Assembly: GCA_003255025.1 (NCBI GenBank)
Contig: QANY01013250.1
Span: 1,116,001-1,180,000 of the forward strand
DNA: 64,000 bases
Reading direction: 5' to 3'
Source: Datisca glomerata
Lineage: Eukaryota > Streptophyta > Magnoliopsida > Cucurbitales > Datiscaceae
This document shows positions 1 to 11,105 of the stretch, in pieces. Both the position numbers and the translations under genes were made by a program. Under the pieces are notes generated by a model that saw only the letters and a program-made list of their open reading frames with translations, made no database searches and was not told the DNA's origin. The stretch's first letter is position 1. The number at the start of each line of letters is the position of its first letter.

Positions 1-525
1 TACGCCGATAAAGTTCAGGATGAAAGGAAAGATTCACCCTTCCCCCCGTTGGGAAAGGAACTTTCTTCCATGCCCATGACTATCTGGCAAAGGAAGAATG
101 ATATGGTGGTTATAACCTTTGAGATAACCCAGGAAAAAAGAAAGGCGTCACCCAAGGAGCCACCCCCAGGAAAGAACCTAAAAGACCGGATGTGTTCTCC
201 TACTAAGGCATCTGGAGGAGGAGATTCAGGATAAATTAGTCTATCAATGAGCAAAATGCAGAGCTCAAGGGTCCCTGCCATAAAGGTAAAGATGAAGCTT
301 GAAAAGAAGGATGCACCAAGTTCCAACAAGAGAAGGAGATCAGCGGCTCAGGAAATAAGAAGCTCAATCATCTTCAGTTTGTCATCTTAGTCTTTTTTCA
401 GAGCAAAAGGAGCAGCCTTTTAAACGGCCAACGCAAAAATGTAACTGACGACGGAGATTGTGTACTTAAAGACATTTATCAAAATAAAAGGAAACGATCG
501 ACTCTTCTACAAAGTACGATGGACG
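1..525. other. Unassigned non-coding stretch
   Basis: No convincing gene is visible. Short reading frames on both strands are low-complexity (proline-, lysine- and glycine-rich) and resemble no family I recognise. The stretch runs directly into the 45-bp tandem array, so it may be the untranslated part of a decayed LTR retroelement. That is an inference only. Confidence 0.4.
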
Positions 526-840
526 ACTAAAAAGTGATGGTTGGCATAGTGCTTTAGCTCACCGGTCAAGATTAAAAAGTGATGGATAGCGCGGTGCTCT
601 AGCCCACCAGTCAGGATTAAAAAGTGATGACTAGCGTGGTGCTCAAGCTCTCCTGTTGGGAATTAAAAGTGATGACTGACGTGGTGCTCGAACCCAACAG
701 TCAGGATTAAAAAGTGATGACTGGCATAGTGCTCGAGCCTACCAGTCAGGATGAAAAAGTGATGACTGGTGTGATGCTCGAGCCCGCCACTTCAGATTAA
801 AAAGTGATGAGTGGCGTGGTGCTCGAACCCGCCAGTTATG
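526..840. repeat. Tandem array, 45-bp unit, 7 copies
   Basis: Seven consecutive copies start near 526, 571, 616, 661, 706, 751 and 796. Each begins with a variant of attaaaaagtgatgactggc, followed by gtggtgctcgagcc and a gccagtcagg-like end. Unit length is almost constant at 45 bp with scattered substitutions. The array stops where copia copy A begins. Arrays like this are common in the untranslated regions of large plant Ty3/gypsy elements. Confidence 0.9.
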
Positions 841-1643
841 GATTGTAATTAGAAATGAGCCATAGATAAATTAATTTTGAATGAATGATTTATTATTAAT
901 TTCGTATCATCATACAACATGTCATATAGAAATAAGGATATGCCAATATCAAAATGTCTTGTGGCATGTACATGTATCATTCTGATTTAAATTTTATAAA
1001 AGTTTATAATTTTCAAAACTTATTTTTTCAAATTTATATTTTTTTGAAAAGTAAAGAAAAATCCATTTTTCCAATAACTAAGTGAGAGGGTAGTTTATGT
1101 TGAAACGTTCCCGAGATCCCTAACGCAAACTTGGTCGTGGCATGAAGAATGGTTTAGAGCCGTCCTAGCGGTCCTCTCTTCAGTGGTAAACTTAGGAATC
1201 ATGTTGCTTTGAGTCATCGAGTTCCTTGAGAAGTTAAAGCTTATAAAGGAAGTGGTGAGGCAGGACCATCCCTAGACGGACTGTTAGTTCATAGTAACCT
1301 TTAAAGCCGATGCGCTAGTTAAACACTTAGACCGAAGTACATTGGAATCTCTCATAAGAGCTAGTCAATGGGGTTAAGGTGACCAAAATCATTGGTGATT
1401 GGCTGAGCTAGATGTAGTGACATCTTGAGAAGCATTAACCAAATGAGAGGAGTCTCGATGCGATAGGAGGTAGCTTAGACGTTGTCCTTAGATGAGACAA
1501 GCTATCATTGTTGATCGTAACATCATGAAAAAAATATTTTTTATTAGATTTTTAAATATTTAAGTATTTGCATCATGCATCATACTTTCTTAAATGATAT
1601 TGAATATTTATTTACACCGTTTTATTTATTCTTTTCAGTAATC

Positions 1644-2330
1644 ATGCCGCTATGCCCACTCACAACCATCTTAAATGCAAACAAATTTACTGGTGAAAAT
1701 TACATGGATTGGAAACGTAATCTTGATATCGTGCTGACGGTATAAAAGCACAAGTTCGTGCTCACCACTCCTTGTCCCCTTAAGCCGATTGCTGAATCGA
1801 CTCAAGAGAAAAATGATGCTTATGTTTCTTGGCTGCATTCTGATGAGATCGTCGAGTGTTACATATTGGAATTTGTTAGCAATGTGTTGCAACAACAACA
1901 TCAGAGCATGGAAACTGTCGCTGATATGATGTTAAACATCACTGAAATGTTCAGAGATCAGGGTAGTCAAGCCAAACAGGCTGCTGTGTGAAATTTCATG
2001 AATTGTATGATGAAACTTGGAACTCCTGTCAGAGAAAATATGATGCTGATCAGTAGTTATTTGAATTAGATAGAGATCATGATCCTTAAGACTCTGCCTG
2101 ACACTTTTGAGAACTTCAAGCTTAATTATTCGATGAATAAGTTGAGGTAATCACTTTCTAACCTGATGAAGGAACTGCAAGTTGCTGAGACCCTATTTTT
2201 GAAGGGCGAGAGGAAGGCTGGAGAGGCAAAGTTTACTAAAAGCATGCCTTCCACCTCTGACGTAAAAAAGAAAACACAAGAGAGGCCCGAAGCAGAACTC
2301 AAAAGTTGCAAAAGGTAATGGCACTGCAAA
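1644..2330 (+). pseudogene. Copia gag pseudogene (copy A)
   Basis: An ATG at 1644 opens a frame matching the gag starts of copies B (40055, minus) and C. It includes the NANKFTGENYMDWKRN-type N-terminal stretch and later the VLQQQHQSMET block typical of the copia gag helical domain. The frame is broken by an in-frame TAA at 1744-1746 and a TGA near 1989, with further lesions after 2060. A degraded CCHC knuckle follows near 2335-2385, where one cysteine has become tyrosine and a stop lies inside. In a live element Gag would form the virus-like particle and bind RNA. This copy cannot make it. Confidence 0.8.
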
Positions 2331-2439
2331 AGTAGACAAGTGTCATCATTATGGAGCTGCTGGCCATTGAAAATGCAACTGCTAGACTATCTAAAGGAGT
2401 TGAGATCTAAAGGTATAGTACTTTTTAGTGAGGCATGTT

Positions 2440-3390
2440 ATGTGACTGACTCTACTTTTTCGTGGATTGTAGATTCTCCAGCCCCTAACCATATATGTTG
2501 TTCCCTGTAGGGGTTCAGAGAATTCACAAGGCTTGACGAGGGTGAGTTCAGCTTCCATTGGAGAAATGGAGCACTAGTATCGGTCATATCTGTTAGAACA
2601 AATAAAATGTCATTCGATAACAATTTTATGGTTTTGCGTGTTGTTTATTATATCATGGTTTTTTGGAAGTTCTTTATTTCAGTAGTTATTTTAATTAAGC
2701 AAGGATTTAATTTGAATTTCATTGAAAAAAATATTGGTATTTTTAGAAATGATTGCTTAATTACTACTCCACGCTTGATAAATAAACTATTTTACATAAA
2801 ACCAATAATTTCAATGATATGTGACACTGAAGTAAATACTGATTTACAAATGGATGTAAAAGGTTGAAGTCTGACTCAACTGATCTAACCTATTTGTGGC
2901 ACTAAAGTCTTGGCCACGTTAGCCTGGATATGATTAAAATACTTGCAAAGAATGGTCCATTGCAAACTCTAAGTGTGAGATCACTACCAGCATATGACTC
3001 TTGTATAGAAGATAAAATGACCAAGAGACCATTTTCAGCGAATGGTGAAAGAGTCGCTCAATGCCTAGAACTCGTACATAGTGATGTATGTGGGCCATTG
3101 ATTATCCAAACAAGAGGAGGTTATGAATACTTTATAACTTTCACAGATGACTATTCACGTTTTGGACATGTTTATCTAATGCACCATAAGTCTGAAACCA
3201 TTGAAAAGTTCAAAGAATACAAGGCTATGGTCGAAAAGAAAAAAAATAAATCAAAACGCTATGATCTAATCATGGTGGAGAGTACTTGCAAGGAGAGCTG
3301 GAATTATTTCTTAAGGAAGAAGATATTCTTTCTCAACTTACAACACCTAGCACTTCAGAATAAAATTGTGTGTCAAAGAGAATGAATCAA
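2440..3390 (+). pseudogene. Copia protease and integrase remnant (copy A)
   Basis: Near 2459 the protease start appears as FSWIVDSPAPNHIC, where copy D keeps DSGATNHIC, so the catalytic DSG motif is altered. From 2607 a GAG-pre-integrase segment is readable (IEKNIGIFRNDCLIT). Near 3000-3200 part of the integrase core is readable, including LVHSDVCGP and ITFTDDYSRFGH, which carry the two aspartates of the catalytic triad. Frames shift repeatedly and the third acidic residue is not in an intact context. In a working element this enzyme inserts the cDNA into host DNA. Confidence 0.8.
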
Positions 3391-3609
3391 ACTTTGTTTG
3401 ATATGGCTAGATCCTTGATGAGTTACTCATCCCTCTTAGATTCATTATGAGGATATGCCTTGGAAATAGCAGCATAGATTCTGAACCAAGTTCCATCAAA
3501 GACGGTGTCTAGTACACCATATAAAACATGGAATGGACCAAAGTCGTCCATAAACCACCTTAGAATATGGGGATGCCCAACACATGTTCTGTAGCCGAAG
3601 ACAGGCAAG

Positions 3610-4240
3610 TTGGCCAATCGATCCGAATTACGCCTATTTGTAGGATATCCCAAGGGAACGAATGAATACATCTTTTATACTCCAACTAACAAGAAAACAT
3701 TTATGAGTACGAATGCATGTTTTCTTGAAGAGGACTACATAATAAGTGTGAAGTCGAGAAGCACTCTTGTGCTAGAGAAATTATATAGTGGGAGGACACT
3801 GACTCCCCAATCAGGAACTATTTCTGATTCAATAATGGAAGAACCATAGCAGGAGCCAGAGCTTATGGAGTCTCGACGTAATGAGAGGTTTGTTAGACAA
3901 CCTGATAGGTACATGTCTTATGGAGATGACTTAACAACACTCTCAAATAAGGATCATGATGAACTTGTCTCCTACTCACCGGCCATGACTGGTCCTGAAA
4001 TAAATCTACGACAAGAAGTCATGAACGTTAAGATACAATTGATGTACTCGAACGGAGTCTGGAAACTTGTAAATCCTCTTGAAGAGGTAAAACCCGTAGG
4101 ATGTAAATGGATTTATAAGAAAAAGAGAGGTCCGAATGTGAATGTGGAGACATTCAAACCTAGGGGCTAGTAACCAAGTGCTATACCCAAAAGGAAGATA
4201 TTGACTATGAGGAGACCTTCTCGCCGGTGGCCATACTTAA
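3610..4240 (+). pseudogene. Integrase C-terminus and RT start (copy A)
   Basis: The frame from 3610 carries the GYPKGTNEY / NKKTFMSTNACFLEEDY block typical of the copia integrase C-terminal region. After a stop at 3847-3849, the frame from 3865 has VWKLVNPLEEVKPVGCKWIYKKK, the usual start of copia reverse transcriptase. Coding similarity continues to about 4240 (SPVAILK) and then stops at LTR sequence. The RT catalytic core was deleted. The join shows short shared sequence (aaaggagttaa against aaagagttaaa in the LTR), consistent with microhomology-mediated deletion. Confidence 0.8.
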
Positions 4241-4806
4241 AGGAGTTAAGGTAATAACAACTAAAGGGATAAAATGATAACTTTATATCCCACTCTTGTT
4301 ATTGATATTCATGAATGGTAATATAAAAAATATTCTATGGACCGTGAAATAAAAAGTGTTTATATGCACCAACAGAATATGTAGCGCGCATGAATCGAGA
4401 GTCGATTCAGCATCAGACCTATAGTGGAGTCGTACGATGTCAGGATTAAACAGATCGGGAATTATGGAGATAAATTCACCGAGTATTTGAATCTTATAGA
4501 TTTATTCATTTGAGTTCATTCGGTCTCATGAGTAGCTCATAAGGACAGGAATGAGAAACAATACCAGTTGGAGTAAAATGTGTTTTGGACCAAGGTATAC
4601 TTCCCAAACCCATCTGTGATGGGTATCATAACTAAAGTAGTGAAGAGACAAAATTAATGTTCAAATTAATTAACTATTATTTTCTAATTATTAGATAATT
4701 AGTAAATAAGAGAAAGTATTCAATTAATTGATGGAGATCAATTTAATTTATCAATTTGGATTAAAGAATTTGGACACAGTATTGACTCTAGGAAGATGTA
4801 AAATTT
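4241..4806 (+). repeat. Partial 3' LTR of copia copy A
   Basis: The sequence is the reverse complement of part of the copy B LTR at about 34740-35300. Shared blocks include tgttattgatattcatgaa, the gaccgtgaaataaa region, and the AT-rich run around taattagataattag. Neither LTR end is present. Homology fades after gatgtaaaa near 4806, followed by a short direct repeat of about 30 bp (4807-4870). Confidence 0.75.
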
Positions 4807-4888
4807 TGACAATTACAGTAAAGTGATGAGAATTTTGACAATTATAGTAAAGTGACGAGAATTTTGGCAATTTACACAGCATGCACTT

Positions 4889-5560
4889 CTGGCTAGACAT
4901 CAAGGTAAAAAATGATGTATGTCAAGTACGCTAGCTTGTCAAACATGATTTAGAGGTCTAGCCAAAGCAGGCACACCTGACTAGACATAAAGGAAAGATG
5001 TATGTCGAGCACTTATACTCACATATGGGATTCAAGGGTCTAGCTAGAACAGGAATCTCCAGCTAGATATCATGGAAATATGTATGTCGAGCACTCATGC
5101 TTGCAGAAGTGATTCAAGGGTCTAGCCACATCGGGTATGTCTGACCATATATCAAGGTAAAAAATGATGTCTACCGAGCACCACAGCTCATTAGACAAGA
5201 ATGAAAGGTCTAGCCAGAGTAGGCACACCTGGATATACATTAAGGAAAGACGTCTACCAAGCACTCACACTCACAGACAGGATTCAAGGGTCTAGCCCGA
5301 GCAGGCATGCCTGGCAAGACATCAAAGAAAGATGTCTACTGAGTATACATATTTGTAGACAGGATTCAAAGGTCTAGCCAGAGTAGGCACGCCTGGCTAG
5401 ACATCAAGGACATATGTATGTTGAGCACTTATGCTCACATAAGAGATTCAAGGATCCAGCCAGTACGGGCACGCCTGGCTAGACATCAAAGAAGGCAATG
5501 ACCATTGAGAAAACACACATGCCCGCCTGACAGGGTTAAGGGAAAACCTTAGCCAAGGAA
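4889..5560. repeat. Tandem array, 82-88-bp unit, about 7.5 copies
   Basis: Units begin near 4889, 4977, 5059, 5141, 5229, 5311, 5393 and 5475, each with a variant of ctggctagacatcaagg. Most then have gatgtatgtcgagcac, gattcaagggtctagcc and gcaggcacgcctgg. Lengths alternate between 82 and 88 bp. The array resembles the satellite-like repeats found in untranslated parts of Tat/Ogre-type gypsy elements, but no coding domain is present to prove that origin. Confidence 0.88.
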
Positions 5561-7400
5561 ATCTCAACACCATGGATGAGAAGAATAAGGCTCTTTGATG
5601 ATTCAGCTCAAGGATTTTTCTAGAGCAAGAAAGGCTGGACATGTGTTAAAGGAAAGGTCCTCTAGCAAAAAACCAAAGGAATTCAATTTGCTTTCTAAAC
5701 CACTAGACCAGGAAAAAGCTCAACCAGGTGAAGGCATGCTCAACTAAATGTCAAAAGGTAAACCCTCATTGTAAGGAATGTTCGCTCGACTAAACCTCCC
5801 AAATGGGAGCACACTCGAAGGCTTCATAAAGGTCATGACAAGTCTATAAGACCCTCGACCTACAAAGGTGGTAACCCGTTGGACAATATCAAGTCCACCA
5901 AAAGATCGAGGCTCTTTAAGGCCCACTCCAGCTCATGATCACAAGCTTAGGTCTGTAAAAGTTAGTAGGGATACAACACTTGACTTAATAGCCGGAACAA
6001 TATGCAACTTAAGATGAAGGTCTCATCTAGACCAAGTTAGAGCTCGACTGAGGAAAAATAAAACTCTACTACTCGAGGCATGCTCACGAAAGGAAATAGG
6101 CAAAAACATAGAAAAATAAAGGAGCCAAAGGTAATTGAAGCTTATTTTCATTAATAATCAGAGGACTACAAGTATAAATAAAAGTACAAAAATCTCCTCG
6201 GTTAAGAGGCGAGCCCTTCCTAGGAAAACTTGAAAGCAATAGACCCCCCCCCCCCACGTATGGATTGGTGGTCTATGATCTATACAGCATCCTTGAACTA
6301 TTATGAGGTCTTGAGGAGTCCAATTGCTCTGCAGTTAGGGCCTCAATATCTCCCACTTAAAGAGAGAAAGAAAGAAAGCACCTGTCCTTAAGTTTGAGAT
6401 GGCCGGTAAAGGTGCTTCATAATGAAGCAAAGGATAAGGCTATCAGCCGGGTTACAGGCTCTTGTTAAGGATAAATTCTTGATCACCAGGGTCGGGTAGC
6501 CAACACAAAAAATGAATTTTCTGAACATGCTTATTGATGACAAGAACATCATCATGAATATAACATCAACAACTTCGAGGCACGACATTTAAATAGTGAC
6601 AGAAAGGGAAGCAACACTCATGAGAAAGGAGGAGGATCTTGAAGGAGAACCTCCAAAACAGAAGAAGCCCCTAGAGGGGAAGATTACTGTTCTACCAAAG
6701 GAATCGTGAGGAATGATGAAGATGGATAGGGATTTCAACTCTGTTAAGAAGGCAAGAATGACGGAAATGAGAAGGAAGATGACCCATTCATAGGATATGA
6801 AGGGGGAACCACTCATTTAATGGGAATTAAATAGGGCCATGATGGCGACCGTTGAGGCTGTCCTATAATCAATGAACGATCATTTCACTAATCGACAAGA
6901 GGATTGCCTCATTACTCACCAAAATTAGCACCCTATATGCCCAATCACCATCATTGAATGTCAGGATAGCCTATGTCTAGTCATTTCGACATTTAATGTT
7001 GAACGCTTTATGTCAAGGTCGCCTCCCTTCTGTCTAATCGAAGACATGCTTCCTATCTTATGATGCTTCCCCAACATGCCTCTAAGAGGCTTCTTCGAGA
7101 CGCTTCTTCCCACCTGAAGGCCCATGTATAAATACATCTACTAATAAATGGAAGAGGTATGCCTTCTTTCCCCTAATGAAATTATGCCATATCTACCGAA
7201 TATTGAGTTAGGCATCGGAGCTCTTCGACGAGGAAACCACCCCTGGTTCCCTTCGTCTTTGGAGTTCTTTGTTTATGTTTTACAGACATTGAGGCTTGAA
7301 GGAGTTCTAGCCAAATGAAATGATACATATAACATCACCGTTCAGTCAGGAGGATGTTTGCGCTTAGGGCGGGAGACAAGCATCCGTATAGTTGAAGTTT
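5561..7400 (+). mobile_element. Probable Ty3/gypsy LTR and leader remnant
   Basis: No protein domain is readable. A TATA box (tataaata, 7127-7134) is followed about 80 bp later by a TTGAGTTAGGCATCGGAG-type stretch and ccacccctggttccctt (7203-7252). In plants these are typical of the R-U5 part of Tat-lineage gypsy LTRs. A run of 12 C residues lies at 6244-6255. LTR ends and target duplications were not found, so the family call rests on the promoter-proximal motif alone. Confidence 0.4.
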
Positions 7401-8160
7401 TCGGCTAAAACAATAGACTATATTTTAAAAAATTTCTTGAAAAAATAAGTGTATGTTTGACCATATCTTTCAACCATTTCATCTATTCTAATTTGAGCTT
7501 CGAGTTAAGAACATACCTCATCATTCCTCAAGATTATTTTTTTATCTTAAAAATTGTACAAAAGGAAATGAATAGTTTAGATGTTGATGGGTTACTTGGG
7601 ATACGAATTACAATCTTTTATGTTGACTCTTTGGATCAGACCAAGAAGACTTGTAGAATTTTCTTGTAATGTTTTTATTTATGTTGTGTAGTTGAAACAT
7701 AATTGTAGATGTTTTGAGGAGGTTATACGAGATGCGGATTACATTCTTTTCTTTTCTATATAGTTAAAGCAGTTAGAGGAAAATTTTGGTCTGATAGAAA
7801 TATTTGATTAAAAAAATAACTAATAGGTCTGAATTTCGTTTCAATTTACAAGGGTCTTTTCGCTGTAATTTCTCTTAAGAGTATGAGTTTAAGTGTCGTC
7901 ATCTACTTGAAATTAGAAGGGTTGCGTCTGTCTTTAAGAAAATTACGTGAAGTGCCGGTGCATTTTTTCCCCATAATAAGTTGTATTTCTAAAATTCTAC
8001 TGTATCACGATCACTTCAGGGACTCTCCTCTCTCTTGGAGACTGCTTTCTCTCTTGAGTGTTCCTGGCTCTTTGAGAGTTGTTTTTAATTTTCTTTTTTG
8101 ATACTCTTTATTTTGAGGTTTCTTCCCATTTTTTTCTTTATTGCTATTAGTAATATTCAT
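7401..8160. other. AT-rich stretch, possible LINE 5' leader
   Basis: No gene is seen in 7401-8000. The last 150 bases before the LINE ORF1 start at 8161 (acgatcacttcagggactctcctctctctt and onwards) are pyrimidine-rich and may be the LINE 5' untranslated region. No internal promoter or target duplication is recognisable. Confidence 0.3.
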
Positions 8161-9279
8161 CATGAAAGAAGGAGAGGATGATGCTCTTAGTGATATGCAT
8201 TTGGCAGTGGAAGATGGAGCAAGAATGTTGGCTCTCACGAGTGCGGAAGAGGATGAAATTGAGATTTCTAAAGAGACAAGCTTCAAAGAGATTGAGGCTT
8301 GTCGTTTGAGCTTGATGACAAAGATTCTGACGCAAAAAAGATTAACAAGATGGGTTTTCATGAAGCTTTGATGAAAACTTGGAACATGGAAGAAGGTCTG
8401 AGATTTCTAGAAATAGAGAACAATATTTTCTAGAGTATCTTTCAGGAGAAGAAGTTTAACTTTTGTCATGGAAAACTGACCATGGCTTTTCGATGATCAC
8501 TTAGTCCTTCTTTTGCCTTGGAGGATGGGAATGTATTTATTGACATCAATTTTTGTCTTGTGCTCTTTTTGGATCCAACTTCATGGTCTGTCTATTGAGT
8601 GCCGAGGAAAAAATGTTGGCAGGCTAATCAGACAACGCCTTGGAAAGGTTATCACTGTAGAGGAATGAACATTGCGAGATGGTTTTGAACAACGCAAAGT
8701 CATTCGTATTAAGGTCATTAACCAGCCTCTGGCTAGGGCTCTAAGTTATGGGTCTCCCTAAAATTTTCCTTCATTGTTACACCCTAGGTCATGAAGAGCT
8801 TCAATGCAATATTAGGAGCTTCAGTGCAATATTAGGAACTCATCACTATCCAATCATTCCAGTTTCAATTCCTTTAATCAAAAGTCATCGAAGAGAGCAA
8901 GAGTGCGACGAAGCATGCGACGGAGATTAATAAAGGTGGCTATTCGTCTAGCTTGAAACGTAATACCTTTAATGATGGAGAAAATGGAGTGGAAAATATC
9001 TTAGCTAGCTCACATGGAAATTCTATCAACAATGAGGATTTGGTGGCACATAATAATGTGGAAAGAGGATATTTGTGGGAGGTTAGGGATATTGCAGTAT
9101 TGGAGAACCAAATTTTCAATAATAAAAGAAAAAATAGTAAATTACATGGAGGATAAGGGCAGTTTATTGAAGGTTGGCGTGGAGGCTAGTGATAGATTTG
9201 TAATGGGAAAATTAATTTCGAGCAATAAAGGTATTAAAATTCCAGAAAAGTGAGGGTGTGGTTATGAGTAGAATATTAG
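8161..9279 (+). pseudogene. LINE ORF1 pseudogene, 5' part
   Basis: An ATG at 8161 opens a frame whose product, read across frameshifts, matches the plant L1 ORF1 plan. It has an acidic N-terminus, a DUF4283-like region (8300-8590, including GLRFLEIENNIF and later a PWLFDDHLVLL-type block), and near 8750-8800 a zinc-knuckle remnant (HCYTLGHEELQC) lacking its first cysteine. Stops occur at 8369-8371 and 8431-8433, among others. A low-complexity hydrophilic region follows to 9279, where the DNA element inserts. Plant L1 ORF1 proteins bind the element RNA. Confidence 0.75.
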
Positions 9280-9291
9280 GGGACCCTCTCC

Positions 9292-9371
9292 AATGCCAGG
9301 AAACATTTTCCTGGCATTAGTGCTGGGAGTCTCCCTAGCCGTTAGATGAATCAAGGAGACTCTCAGCTAAT
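9292..9371. repeat. Double hairpin at left end of DNA element
   Basis: Hairpin 1 (9292-9318) has perfect 12-bp arms (aatgccaggaaa and its complement) around a 3-nt loop. Hairpin 2 (9316-9371) pairs agtgctgggagtctcc with ggagactctcagct, with one mismatch and a bulge, around a loop holding gccgttagat. The mirrored right-end set is at 12007-12042 and 12058-12082. Confidence 0.85.
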
Positions 9372-9552
9372 AGATAAAAAAGAGTAAAGAAAAGGATTTT
9401 ACCTGTTGCCTCGGTTGCAGGTTACAATTTTTTGGAAAGCTTCCTTCGAAAACTTCCTCGAAAGCTTTGACATCAAACTCAAGAACATCAAGCTTTCTAG
9501 GGCATGTGATTTTCACCCCAATCTCCAGGCTCACTCTTTCCCCTATGTTGTT

Positions 9553-9594
<42 letters not shown>

Positions 9595-10400
9595 GCAGAT
9601 GTAAAATCTTAAGTTATTTCCATCGTTTGCTGTTAAAATTGACCATAAAAGCTCGAGCTTTTGTCAATGGAGGAAGTGGTAGTTTTTAGGAGTTCATGTT
9701 AGATGGTTTGCTTTTGACTTATCCACATAAAATTGAACAAATATCTCTCTTTGTCTTTCAACGTCTCTCTTTGTCGCTCTTTCTCTTTGATTCTTGTTCT
9801 TTCATGAAAATGAGCTCTCAAATTTGCAAATCTACCTCTAGGGCAGTCAGGCATTTCCTCTACTCCAAATGGTGGAAATCTACAACTGAAGTGATCATCT
9901 CCGCTGGTGACTGCAGTGTCGGTGACTCTCAGAAGGAACCCTAGCTCCACTACACATTGGTGAGTCGGTTTCGGCCCAAACACCCATCCCGATTTCTACC
10001 TAGGTTGTTTGCGCCTTCAGGGATCATTTCATATTTACTGACAAATTAATACTCAAATTTTCCACATTTCTTTAAAAAAAGAGCATCAACAATCAGATCA
10101 GTTCTATATTCGTCAAGAAACTTGTCAAGAATGCTTCATCTAAGAAGGTTAGTTCCTCCATTCCTGTTTTCTCACTCTTTATCTTTTGAATTAAAAATTT
10201 TGTATTTATTTTCTGTACTAATAAGTGAAGCTTTGGAGTTTTAATTGATCTACTAGGTTCTTTAATGTCGATGATCATATATGAAAATTAAAGCACTAGA
10301 AGTGATACTTATGGATGATTTCAAAGGTTTATAGTCTATCTGCCTTTAAAGTTAAACATTGAATGATAAAATATAAGTATTTTAGAGAGCACTGGTATGC
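9372..10400 (+). other. Unique-looking interior of DNA element, possible captured sequence
   Basis: The sequence contains a CT microsatellite (9558-9592) and a + strand open frame from 9816 of about 42 codons (MKMSSQICKST and onwards) ending at 9942-9944. Downstream there is a possible exon/intron boundary near 10147 (AAG followed by gttagtt). The texture resembles a host gene 5' region rather than a repeat. I do not recognise the product. Capture of host gene pieces is known for Pack-MULEs, but here it is only a possibility. Confidence 0.3.
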
Positions 10401-10905
10401 CTCCTCAAACCCTACTAAGATCTGATCAGTCGCTATTTTTTCTTTTGCTACTAAATGACAAAAATTTACTCTAGTGAGAGTGGCTTAGACACTTCTAGTC
10501 GATGCTTCCAAAATACAGAATTAGGAATGTCTCTTGAAGAAAAGAATGATGATCCGGTCTTCATTTTGGGTTTTTTCATAATTCCTATCTCATTTAATTT
10601 TTAGGGTTTTTATATGCTTATAAATTAAAACATAAATAGGATGTTTTCAAAATTTTATGGCTTGATAATTTATAAAATAAAAGGTTAAAATTTCAAATTT
10701 CAAACCTTTAGTGGATATGTTCGATTTATAGATAGATTCTAACCTTGAGAGTTATATGTGTTTGTCAAACTGATAATACGTGAGTATCATGAATTTTTGA
10801 ATTGAAATAATGGGGGTTTCTTATCGATGATTTTTCTGATGTACGATAAATAATTACAAAAATATCAATTTTAAGGAAATTTGCGAAGAATGATGATTAG
10901 AGCCA
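10401..10905. other. AT-rich interior of DNA element
   Basis: I see no gene, hairpin or repeat in this part of the insert. Confidence 0.4.
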
Positions 10906-11105
10906 TATAAATGGCGATTAGGAGCAAAAAATTGGCAGTTGGGAGAGAGACTGACGATCGCCTATTTGTACATGGCGTGTGGGGACTGAAACAGGCGATT
11001 AGAGGCATAAACTAGCGCTTGGATTTGATGATGCGATTAGCACCTTCAGGATGACGTTTATGGGCTAAAAATAGGTGATTCACCTATTCGGTATGGTGAT
11101 TAGGT
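10906..11105. repeat. Degenerate GGCGATTAG repeats
   Basis: Five or more variants of the motif ggcgattag occur at irregular 30-50 bp spacing, including atggcgattagg, caggcgattagag, gatgcgattagc, ataggtgattcacc and atggtgattagg. They lie directly before the main tandem array. Repeated short motifs near transposon ends often serve as transposase-binding sites, but that role is not shown here. Confidence 0.55.

Larger units (their letters stand above)
841..4806 (+). mobile_element. Decayed Ty1/copia retrotransposon, copy A
   Basis: This is the same family as minus-strand copies B and C; the leader from about 841 is the reverse complement of 40150-40925. Order along the + strand is leader, gag, protease remnant, GAG-pre-integrase, integrase, start of reverse transcriptase, then an abrupt jump at about 4240 into LTR sequence. 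There is no 5' LTR or primer-binding site, and most of RT and all of RNase H are missing. Every coding segment has stops or frameshifts, so the copy is dead. The 5' end was lost at the junction with the 45-bp array. Confidence 0.85.

Noticed and set aside
526..840. Regular repeat that might suggest a CRISPR-like array
   Set aside because: The 45-bp units are contiguous, with no unique spacers, and the setting is a plant nuclear genome.
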